Shown here in pieces: positions 10,577 through 23,558 of a stretch of DNA of 64,000 nt. Under the pieces are notes generated by a model that was not told where the DNA came from, searched no databases, and worked only from the letters and a program-made list of their open reading frames with translations. Within the stretch, counting starts at the first letter, position 1. Each line of letters starts with the position of its first letter. Source of the DNA: Takakia lepidozioides (taxonomy: Eukaryota; Streptophyta; Takakiopsida; Takakiales; Takakiaceae); contig CM060734.1 in NCBI GenBank assembly GCA_030704615.1, forward strand, positions 57,118,042 through 57,182,041. The letters are read 5' to 3'. The translations under genes and the position numbers were made by a program.

Positions 10577-11739
10577 AGATTGAGGCGCAGCGCACACTCC
10601 TTGTTGGGGACACGACCTGGGCCTCCGGTGGCTGCAGGAAGGAGAGGCTCACAACCTTCTGGGTCACTTGGTGGGCCACGGGCTCTATGACTCCCAACGT
10701 TGCGAGGCAGTTATTCAAAAGCTCAAGCGCTCCATGAACCACTGGTGCGCGCTTTTCCTTTCAATTGTGTGCAGAGCCCTTGTGGCAAACCAGGTATTGC
10801 TAGCCTCTACTTGGTTTAATGCTGCGGATAAGTCGCCTAGCTCTTCCATGGTTAAGACGATCAAGGCTCTAATTAGAAACTTCATTTGGGGAGCATCCAA
10901 CCCAGATCAAACTCGCAGAGCCCTAGTTAGCTGGGCTCAGATCTCGCAGAAGAGAAAATACGGGGGGCTTGGCATCTTAGACCCTTTCGCGCAGATAATT
11001 GCACTACTTGCAAAATGGGTCCCTAGAATGCTTCTCAATCTTTCGTCGCTACGGAGTCTGCTCGTCCGGGGACACGTCTTGGATGCAGGCCCTACCTCTG
11101 ATTTCTGGCCTCAGTCATTAAGATGGATCGTTCAGGGATCTAGATCCTCCAGAGCCCAACCTTTGGGCTCCCCGGCTTGGCAACCTATATGGGCAGCTTG
11201 GACCCGTATGCGTCATTTACTTTTCCAGTCTTCACCTTCTACGGTGGAGGAAGCCCTTGGACAGCCACTCTTCGCTGCTGCTAGATGTTCAACCACGAGA
11301 AGGAGAGGGCAGCTATTCACTCGCTTTGATAACTCCTGGGGACAGAGCGGGAGATTATGCACAAGAGCCTCATAATCAAAGATTGTTTGGAACGACGACT
11401 TCCCCCCAACATGTTGGCAGTTCCATCAGCGAGCGTAAATCTAGAGAGCTTGAGGAATCAGATGTTAATTGGCGTCACAAGCGCCTTAGGAAGGGCAAAT
11501 CTAAGGCCCACCTTTCCTTTGACTCCTCTAGACGCTAGATATTATTTCTGGCATCATCTCTAGCAGCGGATCTTCTCATCCTCCGTATGCATTCTTAGAT
11601 TTTGGGTCACGGGCCAAAGTCCCTTTTCTCATCCTCATGGTGTTGTTTTCCCGAGGTTATTTTTTCCTCGATTTTATTAATAAAATCTTCCAGGACCCTG
11701 TCCCCTGTTAATTAAAAAAAAAACAAAAAACAGATTGAG
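10577..11739 (+). mobile_element. 5'-truncated LINE (reverse-transcriptase C-terminal region) with 8-bp target duplication
   Basis: The copy is flanked by AGATTGAG at 10577-10584 and 11732-11739 and ends in an A-rich tail at about 11714-11730. The coding remnant shifts frame near 10670. It then encodes 'AVIQKLKRSMNHWCALF', 'RALVANQVLLASTWF', 'FIWGASNPDQTRRALVSWAQ' and 'GGLGILDPF', which is the segment after the polymerase core of plant LINEs. A last frame (11257-11538) gives 'RKGKSKAHLSFDSSRR'. The same segments, diverged, are in the larger LINE at 49.7-52.8 kb, so the two belong to one family. It is dead on arrival: truncated and frameshifted. Confidence 0.85.
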
Positions 11740-11744
11740 AGAAA

Positions 11745-12765
11745 ATGAATATAATAGAGCTGAAGGGATAAATTTGAAGGGAACTGAATATAATGAAATT
11801 ATAACACTCACCAAGTTATGCCATGGATAACAATAGAGGGATGAGTATTTAGAGTATACTGAAAATGGCTATTTATTGGGGAAGGTATCATCTTGATAAA
11901 TAGGTATTAACTAGGGAAGGTACATCAGGAGAAAACAATGGATGCCTGGTCTTTCCCTAGGGACATAGTTCACTCAAGTCATCGGAGCTTCCGGAAAGCT
12001 CTAGTAAAGTTAGCAGATTTAGACCCAAGGCATGTGGCCCGATGTTCTGGGGTTTGAACCCGTTCTCTCTGCCTTTTGGCAGGGGCTCTGCTTTCATGGT
12101 CCCCAAAGGCTGTTTATTTCCGTCCTCAAGGCCGAGTTGCCAGGGCTGGGTTTTTCCCCTTGGAAACAAAAAGCAAAGCAAAGAAAAATTTCACAGAAAT
12201 ATAATCAGATCAGACATTTCGACAAACATACCACCACCAATTGGTAGTAGAAGATATTATTGTATGATGGTGCATATCTGGCTTTGGCAAGAATGAATCG
12301 AAGTCAACTGCCATCAGCCCATGGATGCATTACAACGGCAAAGACGTTAGTTGCAGAATAAGAGAACCAATATACATTTTTAGGTGCTCAATAACAGTGT
12401 TGAGTAAGTTGCCGCACAGCAGAATTGTCATTCACATTCATCTTGACCTGAAGTGCCACCCGGCTGACTAGGCCAAAAGGCTCCCATGCCAAGGCTCTCC
12501 CTTGTTCTGAACTAGTGTGTATTATCCATAAAAGGGCTAACTTGCTGGCCCTTACAAAAGAGTATGTCACTATTGGTCCATGGTGCACCCTCATAGTGGT
12601 TGGCAGCAATAAGTAGCCTTCAGGAAATTTGTGGATACAATAATACGTTGGACAGCCAGGTTACACATTGAGAAGAAGCACACCATAAGCCAAAGCAGAA
12701 TGGCCATTGATCCCATGCTTATCGCCACCACCAAGAATTTGCCAAACACTGATTTGTGTAAGGAT
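11745..12765. other. Intergenic sequence / probable ACLB 3' flank
   Basis: No supported gene. Small overlapping ORFs at 11957-12296 on both strands have no family resemblance. The interval nearest 12765 should contain the 3' UTR of the ACLB gene, which ends here on the minus strand. Confidence 0.4.
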
Positions 12766-15700
12766 CTAGCCATATTTTGTGTAAAGGACATCCTCCCATG
12801 GATGGCGATAGAGAGGCTGCTTCAAGCGCTTTTGATCGAAAGTGTGCCTGCATGATGGAAACAAGAAAGTGAGTGGAAGAAGAGTGACTAAGGGCTGCTA
12901 GTATAGAGCATCCTTGCACAACCATGGCCCCTTAACTGCTGAGGCTAGGGCATCATTTGTTTTGAGGAACCCTGGGCACCTCAATAGTTTTAGAGATTAA
13001 CTGTAAAATTCCTCCTGCAGGTCTCATTCACCTTGAGAGGAGAGAGGTGCTTGTTCAAATCACAACACATTGGAAAGTTTCACTCCTCAGCATGGGTTAG
13101 ACCTATGAATTTCCTTTTACCCGGCTCAGTTATGTACTCTGCAATGTGTCTGGATGGAAAGGGCCTTGAATACCAGCGGTTCATCAAAAGTGCAAAGAGG
13201 CTGAGAGTACTTACATGCTGGGCTTCTGCTTGGTCACTTTTAAGCAACGTTCACTAATCTTGGCCTCAGTCCCCTCAACTTACTTCTCTAGGAGGTCAGT
13301 CTTTGAGACACTCAATGACAGGAACCTCAGGCTTCCCTCTTCAGAATTGCTCAGTTCTCTTTTCATAGGATAGAATCGAATTTTTCAGGCACCTAATTTT
13401 GTCCATTTGAGCCAATGTCACACATCACTTCAATTCACCTCTGGAGATCGAGGTGGGAGAGTACATCCCGTTCAGGAGAAGTAAACTTTATAATGTCCAC
13501 GGGACGCTCTTATGGGACAAAGAAACAGAAGATGAAATGAATCGAATAAATGGGCCCTCACCAGCCAGCCTCCACCAGAGAGACACAGAAACTCACCCAA
13601 TTAGACCGATGCTCCGAGCCAGTACAAAAAGGCCATTCAGGTACCCAATCTCGATGATCTCATCAATCTCCTGTTGAGTGAACATGGCACAACTCGAAAG
13701 CAGATCTAGGAAGAGGGATCCAATACAGCCATCCACATTCATAACAAGGTTGCTGGCTTTGGAAAGAGTGTAGGTCTCCACTGTCACAGCATAGTCCATG
13801 TATTTCACCGCAGGGAAATGCTGCCGCGCATAACGTTGCAGCAGCTCCACCCTCTTATCACGGTTGTCACGACTTTTGATCCTGTTTGCATAAACACATT
13901 GTGAGGTTCGTCTGTTTCTGTGTCTCTCAACTAACGTATGTAAGCTGCACTATCTGCACTTTGAAGTAAGAAAAACCATGCGTTGCCGCTTTATTAGGCA
14001 AAGCGGCCTGCCTTGGAGTACGCATCTGCAGTATGGGTTGATAACTCTAACCAGGCTAAGTCTCTAGAATCCATTCAAGTGGGGGTGCTTAAGGAGTGCA
14101 TGTCAGCATGCTCCGAAACAGCCAACATGGCTATTCGAGGTGAGTTTGGCATCCCTTCCTTAAGCTACCGACGAGATGAATACAAGGTCAGATGGTGGGG
14201 TCAGCTGCAACATATGTCTAATATCAGATATCCTAAGTTAACTGACTCTATATCTTGGAAGCACGATCGCCCTGTCAAACAGGCTAGGTCCTGGTGGAAG
14301 AGAGTAGAAGAGATTCTCAAGGATCTGAATCCAAGCTCGCAAGGCTTGACCCTGCTGGATAAATCTGACTTAGAGGCTGTAATGTCCAAAGCCATGCGTG
14401 TTGCCAGGAAATTGTCTGATGAAAGTGAAGTTAGGCTGAAAACTTCCCCGAACTTGTTTCCAGTCTGTGACATGGAAGAGGCCATCATGGATGACCTCAA
14501 TGGTTTACCCACCCTCGGTAGTAGACTAAGCTCAGGGCAGGAAGCCTACCTTTGAACAGCAAACAGATGCAGAGAGGAAAGAGGGATTGCAATTGCCCAT
14601 TGTGTGCGCAACCTGAAGACAATATTCAATTTCTGATTCCTTGTCCTGGGTACTCTCGCGAAAGAGACGCCCTCTTCAAATCCATGAAGGGAATTGTGCC
14701 TGAACCTCTGTTTACCAACTTTGAAAGTCTCGAGGCTGAGGCAAAAAGCCCAGGCCCTATTAGGGCCTAGTTATTGGGCAAACCACACACAGCAGATTGA
14801 TGCATGTGTGAAGGGATTTCTAGAGGGTATCTGGAAAACTCGGATTAATTGTCTGTTCCAAGGCAAGTCATACTACTGGCATCAGCCCCTGACAAGGTAG
14901 TTTCTGTCCCTTCGTGTTTCGCTCAAACTGAGCGCAGGGTCAATGGCCACAAGGCTACAGCAAACAACGTCTTATGGGTACACTCTCTCTCTCAGCCCAG
15001 GCCCTTTTGGTAGTATTGGGCAAATCACACACAGCAGATTGATGTTGTGTGAAGGAATTTCTAGAGGAAAAAACTCGGATCAATTGTATGTTTCAAGGTA
15101 AGTCATACTACCGGCGTCAGCCCCTGACAAAGGTAGTTTCTGTCCCTTTGTGTTCCGCTCAAACTGGGCGCAGGGTCAATGGCCACAAGGCTACGGCAAA
15201 CAACGTCTTATGAGTACATTCTCCAAGTCCTGCTATCGGAGTAAGCCCCTCACATGGTTCTCAAAAGGTGTTATAGCCTTAAAGATGACCAAATCCAAAT
15301 GAACAACGTCTGTTGAGTCTGTCAACTCTCGCCGGCAGTTGATTTCAGGATTGAATCCTACAATTTTGCCAAGGACTACAACTGTATCCATCCAATGCAA
15401 AGCATCTGTAGAGCCAGGCAAGTGACGCATTAATGTAGGTTCCAGAGTTGCAAACGTTACCGGTGACCAATACCCGGTACACGAATGCCCTTCTTCTTCA
15501 TGCTTTCCACAAAGTTGTAGGGTGTCAGGCCTCTATCGTGAGCATCTTTGAAGTAGCGGGCAGCATCATCAATAGCTCCACCAAATCGTGGTCCAATGGT
15601 GAGAAGACCTGCTCAAGGGAGACATAATTTGGTGCAATTGCTATCATAGAATTGACAAGAACAGAATTGATAGAAAACAATGCAGAATCATTTGGAGAGC

Positions 15701-18700
15701 ACTAGGTAACATGTTACATGACATGCCAAGTTACTGACTCAGGTTATTAGGATTTGCTAGGCACAATAAACTCACCTGACACAAGGCTAGAGACCAGATC
15801 TTTCCCAGCTCGGGCTGTGACAATGGTGTTGTGTGCCCCAGACACACATGGGCCATGGTCTGCACACAACATGATGCACATCTGCACTCCCACCACTACC
15901 ACTTTAAAGCCAAACCTCCGTCTTGGAAAAGGAATACATTCCATGTCTACGTGTGGCCTGAGCATGCATTATGTCCCTCATGCTTGTTCTAGTTTAAGCA
16001 TCATTGCCTTCAGTTTTCTTGTACATTGTTGACATATTACATCCTTGCCTATATATAGGTTTTCTGAGAATTCCAATCACCATCCCTAACTCAATAAATT
16101 TCCAGGAAACATTATGTTTGTTTATGGATGCAAACATGGCCAAAGGAGACTGCACACTATTCACCTCAATAAATTTAGTACAGTAGCGTGGCAGACTGCG
16201 TTTGAACCACAAAAGCGAGATCACATCACCAATGCCATAGTCTTGCTCAATTATGGTTGACATAGCCACACCTGCATATGTTGGCTCCTCTCCTGCACAA
16301 GCCATAACATAAAAGCTGCAATCTTCAAACCCTAGATTCCTTGGACCAACTGACAGTCACCTTTTGACCACTGGCTGCTTAGGCTGGTGGAACATGCGGA
16401 TATACCTGGCTATTATCTCATGGAACCAAGTGAAAATAACCCAGTGTATTGGAGTGAATGTACCTTGGAAATTAGCCTGCTATGTATGAGTTATCCAGAT
16501 GAAACCACCCAGACAGCCTACAGCCTAACCCACGTTATATGGTTTCAAGTTACCTCTATCATCGCAAATAGTTGAAACAATGTGTGTCGGCGCCCTTACT
16601 TTCCCACTTTTGATAGCCATGTTCAGATCCTCCGGAACGGGGGGTGGGGTGATGTCCTTCACAGGTGATATGACCTTCTTTTCTACCTGCCAACATGTAC
16701 AACTCTCGCATCATCCGTCACCACACTACTTGTTTACCTGACTGATTGAGCTCTGACTGTAGTTTTTATTCTATTCCCACCAAAGCAAACAAGACTGACA
16801 CAAGATTCCATATTGAGAGACGAATAGGGACACTGGCACACATACCAGCTTGTTGTAGGTCTCTTTGATGGTGGCTTCCAAGCCTTCAAAGGAGGTAGGT
16901 ACAATAGCACCGGCCTCTTCTAAAGCCTTGTTCTTAGCCTGAGCTGACTCCAAATCTCCACCACTCTTGGCACCCTGTTCCAGACCATCACAGCATAATG
17001 GAGAACTAACTTGTCATGGGAACATAATTATAGTCCGTTTCATACACAATATGCCATACGACAGAAAAATAGAGAAGAGATTTCCAACTGAGATTGTCAA
17101 GAAAGGACATAACAGGTATGCTGGTGCTGCGTGCACATAAGGAAGGAAGAAAGAAACTTGTATAAGGTCCACGAGAGACAAAATTACTCATGAGCCATTG
17201 TTTGCCATAGCCTTGTGGCCATGTACCACCATCTTCCCTGATGTCATTTTTGTCTCAGGTACAGGACAAAGAACTGGTGAAAGAAAGCAAGAAAGGAAGA
17301 AAGCGGGACTCACAGCATGGCCAAACTGGACTTCTGACTTGAAGAGACGGGCGCAAGTACCGCTAACCCAGGCCACCAAGGGCTTCTGCACCTTCCCCTG
17401 TTGCAGTGCTTCCACTAGCGAGTACTCATCCCGACCTCCCAACTCTCCCAATACCACTATCATTTTTATCTGTTCCACACTCCACAAGAGCGGATTGAAT
17501 CTTAAGTTTCATCAGGTAGCTCAAAAATCTGGGCTGAACCCTTGTGCAAAAAAGACATTGCCTCCTCTCATACAGTGAAGCCTGGTAGCCCCCACAAAGA
17601 GCAAATTCACTTTGATTCACATCATAGGCCCTACTGCTGTTATGAAATTCTTCAGCACTTGAACATTAAGGAGCAACATAGTTCCTACAAAGTTTTACGG
17701 CAACAAACACTGTCAACGGGAAATTGTCACATCCATTTTCTCAATCTCCCTTATGATACATAACGGTAGACATACAACAATTACTGCCTATTTGAGGTAT
17801 CAGTTTTATCAGAGTGACCCATTCTCCAAAGAATTCTGACATTCATAAGCTCTTTAGTAGGACAAAATCCCAAGAGGCATTCTTTAAGTAGCATCAACCA
17901 GCACCACAATTAGGACAACATTTACTAGTTCCAAAGGGCTCAGATAACTTAGCCTACCTGAGGAATATTATTGAAGCGCAAAACATGGTCTGAGAGTGTG
18001 GAGCCCGGGTAGACATCCCCTCCAATTGCAATGCCTTCATAGAGGCCATCAGTGACACGAGCAAGGACATTGTACATCTCATTCGACATACCCCCCTGCC
18101 CAAACCACAGGCGTACATGGTGGTGTCACTACTACCCTAAATGGACATTAAGGGGAGTTTGGAAACACCATGTTTCAGGCTAGGTTTTTTGAGACTGCAT
18201 GCAGCTAAACTAAACCTGTGCACCTATGATTCCACTTCTAAGGATTTGAGTTCTGGATTTTTCACAGGGCTCCCTCCTTACAATCTCAATTTTGTGGACG
18301 GGTCTCACATGTGAACTGCCCCGAAATCTCTACAACAGAGAATCTATGTGAAATTGTTAAGAATCCTAACCAACCCACCAGGCACAGCTCGGACTAATGC
18401 ATCGAAGCCCAACTATCTTCTTTGAACACTGATGTATGATTACTGATGTAGTCAAATTACTGATCAAGAAAAGTTTCTCCGAATGGTGACTTGACATCCT
18501 ATATGTGCACCTCCGCAATTTCAGACAATGTTGGCCAAACTAACACCAAGGTGAAGTTGAGTGAAACTTACAGATTTCGATACAAAACCAACAGAGCCAG
18601 GTCGGTAGAGCTTGCAATGAATTATATTGTCCAGAGTACCAGCCGTGTCTCCAATTTTGAAGGCACCGGCCTGGATGCCACCAACTGTAGCAGGGCCTAT

Positions 18701-21657
18701 GATCACCTATCAAGTCAAAGCCCATGTGAGCAGATAACATCCTCCCTTGCCATCTGTTCCTATCTTTCTATTGGTCTTATGAGTACATTCTATTGGTCTA
18801 TCTGCTCCAAAGATCTTGTCTGCTAGACAGAATTCTGGACACAGACGTCCAACAGGTTCTAGAGCTCTTAACAACATGTGCACATATGCATCTCATTCAA
18901 TCCCCAAAACCTCAAAACTTATTCCAGCAAAAATCACTGGCCTTTCCCCGCAATAGCTTACCATGTCCAGGCCAGGAGTCTTCTGAGGTCCTTGGTTGAC
19001 ACAGCCAATTAATGTTTAGTTCTGTGTTGAAAAAGGAAGACAGCAACCGGTGGGCATGTCTCTAGGGGCAAAACAAAACAGACTACATAATAGGTCCTCC
19101 ACCAACCTTGTTGTTAGCGCGAGCATAAGCAATAAGTTTCTTAGCATCTGCCTCCGGCACTCCCTCAGCAATTATTGCCACCACTCGAATTGTTGGCTGC
19201 TTAAGCGCCTCCATGGATGATACAAAAGAACTACCAGCACACACAACTTACAAATCAACACCTGTGTTCCAAACCAACAATTGCAACGTTTCCTCCAGGC
19301 CGTATATTTATTTAGCTTGCTGGTAGCTTGTAGCCTTCAGAATTTTTCAACTTGCAAAAACATAAACTTCTTCTTTGCATCTGGATTCACCACTTCTATA
19401 TGCCATGGCAAGAAAGTATGGTCACATGTGGTAGGTCCTAGCCCCAAAGCCTTCTGCATGGACACCATTGAAGAGTGGTTCATGGCTGATCTATTTGATG
19501 CATGAATAACTCTTATCAGCTCTGGATGGACAGAAGTCAGAAGAATAGTATTATTTGACATGTTCCCAGGCATCCTAATCAAACTACTCTACTAAAGATA
19601 CCTCTTCAGTCCGGGCAATATGATCACAAAACCAAGAGGAGTGTCAAATGCTATGCTCACGTACATGAGGCACCCTGTCTCCAAGTGATGTTAGGAGAAG
19701 TTTGATACATTCTTGTGGTTTTAAAATGTGTTTCTCATAGGTCCTCTGGGCTTATCTATCTTTGCTGCGTTTTTTCTTGTTGGTCTCTGTGTGCATAGGT
19801 CTCTTTGGGCCTCAGGTTTCTGTGATTCTATTGTGTTCTCCTATTCGAATTTCCTTGGGCTGAGCTTCCTGCAGACATAAGAATTTTCTTTCTTTCTAAA
19901 GTACCATTTCATTTCATTCTCTCTCTCAGTGGGAGTAAACAACGTCTCGGGCATTCTCATCAGAGAGTGACACTCTTCAGGACCGTCAAGAACATAGTGC
20001 CTGAACAAGTTTCAAAATCTCGATCCTAAACCCAAAGCCCTGCCCCTGTTGGGGTGTATTTGCTGGGCAGCTCACACACAGCAGATTGATGCTTGTGTGA
20101 AGGGCTTTCTTGACGAAATCTGGAAAGCTGGAACTGATTCTTTCTATCCAGGTAAGTTCCACAATTGGAGTGAGCCCCTCACAATTCCCTCTTGCTTCGG
20201 CCAAACTGCTATGGCCACAAGGCTACAGTAAATACTATCTTATGAGTACATTCTCAGTGGGAGTGTGGTTAAACCTGCGAAAAGATGAAAAGTTGATGAA
20301 GACATCGGCTGTTGCATGAGCCTTGCAAGCAGCAGAGATGCTGATACACACCAACACCAAAAACAAGTGAATTTCATGTCGGGTGTGTTGAAGAGTGAGC
20401 AAAAAGGAGCAACAACCAAATACATATATCCCCATACATAAGAAAGCATTTGTAAATGTTCCATGTATGACAAATACAGACTTGGAACGCTCAAATGAGA
20501 GAGATAAATCCCCAGATAATTCCAGTCGACTTTCCCTTCTCAAACTGTCGAAAGATCACTGCTTTTTGTCCAACTGGCAGCTTCTGAAAAGATGCAAGAG
20601 TGTGAAAGAGACGTTGAATCCGAGCCCCAGAATATGACCTCCAGTTTGACATGCATTTAAAGGTCTTGCTACAAACGTCACAAGATATCTAGTATGCCAA
20701 TCAAAAACAAGTATGTGAGAAAGGTTGTTTTGTCTCATCAACGAGCACACCTGCCATGAACTGGCACCGCAATTTCTTCTTGTCCAAAGAACAACTTATG
20801 AAAGCCCTCTGACCCGGGGTGAATCACTCCTGCAACAGATGGTATCTCTCTTCCTGCCTCCCAAGTTCCATCCACAGACGAAGAATGAGGAGTCTGGAAA
20901 GAACTGGTCAATAGTCTCACACATTTCCGTTCTGTAACTTCTGAATACTGCCCGATGAGCAATTTGCATATAGAGAAATAAGAAGGCCAACCCTGCCTGT
21001 CGCACTCCTTGCAACTTCCAAATCCGAACTATGAACAACGTGCGTCAGCTGAATTGCTGTTAAATCCGTCCAAATATGCAATTAAATCCGTCCATGCAAA
21101 CGGAGTAAATATCTTCACAAGCGACATAATTCACGAACGCCCCTCATTAAAAGTATGAAAAAGTATGCAGACCATCCCCGGTAATGTAGACTTCAAAAGA
21201 TGCTTCTTACAACATTGTCGCAGACTGTTTAGGTGCCGTTTGCAAATAAAACTAATGCAATTCTGCGCTTTCAATTACATGTAATTTGGTAGCCAATGCA
21301 ACATTTTGCAATATTCAAGCAATTGTTCCCTCTCATAGAATTCTCGAAATCATCTCTCATGCTGCGTCACCAAAATTTCAAGCACAAACTACAATCTGCA
21401 ACACCGAAATCGATTTCTTCTCCAATCCATGCGAAAACAGTAATCCCTTTCGGCAAAAATTCTGAACAACCGCAGGAAAATCTAAGCAACTGGACTAACT
21501 GATTTCCCGCGGGTGAAAGTAGAATGCACTTGTGCCAAACACAACTACACGACATACCACATAGAAAGTCAAAATCAAGCATGCGCTGCACCGGGCTCTG
21601 TTTGTAGTTATAGAACAGGGCCTGAGTAGTGCGCGAAAAAAGTTGTCCCGTCGACAT
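12766..21657 (-). CDS. ACLB: ATP-citrate synthase (ATP-citrate lyase) beta subunit, 610 aa, 14 exons
   Basis: ACLB pairs with ACLA in the cytosol to turn citrate, ATP and CoA into acetyl-CoA and oxaloacetate, feeding cuticular-wax, sterol and flavonoid synthesis. Exons run 21657-21558, 20853-20751, 20340-20275, 19230-19107, 18706-18572, 18095-17958, 17469-17314, 16974-16846, 16686-16554, 16292-16165, 15881-15776, 15608-15461, 13881-13597 and 12847-12766. Every junction is GT-AG and keeps phase, giving 1833 nt. It starts '[20 protein letters not shown]', as the family does. The catalytic-His motif GHAGA is split by intron 7 (His273 at the end of exon 7, GAKSGG opening exon 8). The C-terminal citrate-synthase-like part has '[20 protein letters not shown]' and ends '[10 protein letters not shown]' plus two extra residues (YG). 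Length matches angiosperm ACLB (about 608). Several introns hold LINE fragments. It appears intact. Confidence 0.95.
13990..14982 (+). mobile_element. LINE family B fragment inside an ACLB intron
   Basis: It is antisense to ACLB between its exons 12 and 13. ORF 14013-14555 starts '[20 protein letters not shown]' and includes '[18 protein letters not shown]'. After a frameshift, 14552-14770 carries a zinc-knuckle-like '[20 protein letters not shown]'. This is the C-terminal end of a LINE polyprotein. The 3' end runs 'ggccacaaggctacagcaaa' to 'cttatgggtacac'. The reverse-transcriptase core is missing (5' truncation). Related pieces lie at 14994-15222, 15223-15262, 17186-17232, 19937-20251 and 46049-46702. 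Confidence 0.8.
14994..15262 (+). mobile_element. Two further 3'-end copies of LINE family B in tandem
   Basis: 14994-15222 repeats the last 230 bp or so of the preceding element ('agcccaggccctttt' through 'cttatgagtacattctcc') with several differences, so it is a separate copy or duplication. It is followed at 15223-15262 by a third, very short piece resembling the 'gtaagttcca...ggagtgagcccctcac' segment of the copy at 19937-20251. All lie in the same ACLB intron. Confidence 0.7.
17186..17232 (-). mobile_element. Very short LINE family B 3'-end fragment
   Basis: The reverse complement reads 'ggccacaaggctatggcaaa' and then 'caatggctcatgagta', matching the family B 3' terminus with changes. 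It lies in the ACLB intron between exons 7 and 8. I could not find a convincing target-site duplication. Confidence 0.55.
18766..18799 (+). mobile_element. 10-bp LINE-end insertion flanked by a 12-bp target duplication
   Basis: TTCTATTGGTCT at 18766-18777 is repeated exactly at 18788-18799. The ten bases between them, TATGAGTACA, are the extreme 3' terminus shared by the family B copies ending near 15215, 20250 and (minus strand) 46050. The structure fits target-primed reverse transcription that stopped almost at once. It lies in the ACLB intron between exons 4 and 5. Confidence 0.65.
19937..20251 (+). mobile_element. LINE family B 3'-end copy with 13-bp target duplication
   Basis: TCTCAGTGGGAGT at 19924-19936 is repeated at 20252-20264. 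The 315 bp between resemble the final part of the element at 13990-14982 ('cacacacagcagattgatgc', 'ggccacaaggctacag', 'cttatgagtacat'). It is antisense within the ACLB intron between exons 3 and 4, with its 3' edge 24 bp from the exon 3 donor. Confidence 0.8.
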
Positions 21658-23558
21658 CGTACTCTCTTTCGTGAGCTCAGACTGTGCAAGAATGATAGCA
21701 ACTATATCCTAAGGCTACTAAATTAGTGTCTTTCAGCTTCCTTCTTCCCTCCTCTTTCAGATGCGCATCTTCTTCCTCCTTCAACGCAGTCCAGTCCCGC
21801 TGATCGGAATGCAACCCGTCTCAGCTATGGAAGATTAGCAGTGTGCTTGCCTCAAGAGCAGAGGAGGTCAACAGAGGCGGGCGGGCACCGTCACGGGCAG
21901 GGAAAAAACAACTGAGCAACACAGATACACGGCAAAGAAAGAGAAAAAAAGTAGCACGCATCCTTTACTCTCTTTCTCGCACAAAAAGTGTGAGGACCTT
22001 TCTCCTCCTTGCTGTCGCACTCGAGTACTGCACAATGCACTCTCCTCACCATTTCCTTGCTAGCCCTAATATTCACCATCGCTCACCACTCATTCTGCTA
22101 AACATGGTACAGAGCCTCAATCAGATAATATCAAGTCGGAAGGATCAGCAACAAAGTATGCACAACGCTACTCGCACCGTCACTTACGTGAAGTTGGATG
22201 GACCAATCCGCCAATTTCTAGGACGGGTCAGAGCACGAAAATGTTCTTCAGGCATGCCCAGCAGCCTGCTCGCTGACTTGGTTGACGGCATGCACACTGG
22301 GAGACGTTGGTCAATGGTCTGAGCTTGACTCAACACAGCAGTTAAGCCAGCACACTAGGTCGCCGTTGTTAAGCTCCAGGGATCAGCGTCAAAGATTGTT
22401 TAGTTTACCGAGTTGATTGCTGACCGGCCCTAATCCTGAGGACTGCAACAGAAGTAGGAATACTCGGTGCAAGGACACCGCTGATGACACACAACTCTAT
22501 TGCAAGGTACATTACCAAGGGAGAATAGTTTTGAACAGGGAAAAATGGACTTGTGCTACAGTTTGATCAGGAATGCATATCCTTCCAGCAGTGAATCTAC
22601 CTAATCAACCTCTATGAACCATGAACTGGTATCCCACTCCAGTGGACCTTTTGCAGGTACATCCTACATGAATCCAGACCCGAGGTTTTTGTGTGCAACC
22701 AAGTGTGATAGAGAATCTCCTGCACGAGAGATCTCGGTCAACTCTGAGGAAGTTCTAAAATGAGATTCCATGCCTCAAACATCACTAAAAAGCTGTGAAA
22801 TCATCATCTGTGTAAGTATAAAGTAACAACTCCATCCAGAGTGTACCCCAAACAAATGTTGCACCAGTCCAAGTTTTGAAATCTAAACTATTGCGAGATA
22901 GGGAGTGCAGTGTTAACTGTGCTCAAAATAAAAAAGTCTCAGACCCATCAACATCACTATTCCACTGGCTTCATCAGCACCAGATGTAGATCAAACATAT
23001 GATACTACACTCAAATTCATCAGCATACTATTGTACATATCTTCTCTGCCACTTTCCTGGAAGTAACTGGAAAACTCAGCCATGATGTTTGCAGGCAAAG
23101 CAATTACACCAGTTGGCATCTTCACTTAAGCATAACACTTCTGAAGTAGGACATGAAGTTTCATTTAAGATTGTCCTGAGAAACTGTTCAAGAAGGGTAG
23201 CTGAAGGGGTCTCCTACACTAGAAAATGTCAACTTCTCGGTCCTCAGCTGCATCCAGATACAATCACGTCAACACCCAGCTTGCTTTTGCTTTGCAGTGA
23301 TGCACTTCCACATCTCACACATGCCGTCTGAAGCCAGCCTTGAGGTCTGGCTAATGTGCTAGTCAAGGGCACAACCCATGTTGTATCTCCCCCCATCAAG
23401 CCTCAGGCCACTGGCAATCCACAAAGTGACACAGATTTTCAGATGCTTACTTCTGGACATTGCAAGATTTTTGTAAGGTGGTCTCTCCACAATGGAAGTC
23501 ACATGTGCTGGCACACTGAACTGGAATGTGGTCCTGGTATCACACCAAGAATCTGTGA
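21658..23558. other. ACLB promoter/5' UTR and CABIN1 3' flank
   Basis: The interval lies between the ACLB start and the CABIN1 stop, both on the minus strand. It should hold the ACLB leader and promoter (a CT-rich tract near 21733-21785 is leader-like) and the CABIN1 3' UTR. A plus-strand ORF of 159 codons at 21843-22322 is Arg/Ser-rich without a domain and I do not call it. No RNA gene is seen. Confidence 0.45.

Noticed and set aside
21843-22322. Plus-strand ORF of 159 codons between ACLB and CABIN1
   Set aside because: Low-complexity Arg/Ser composition, no domain, and it lies where ACLB promoter and CABIN1 3' sequence are expected.
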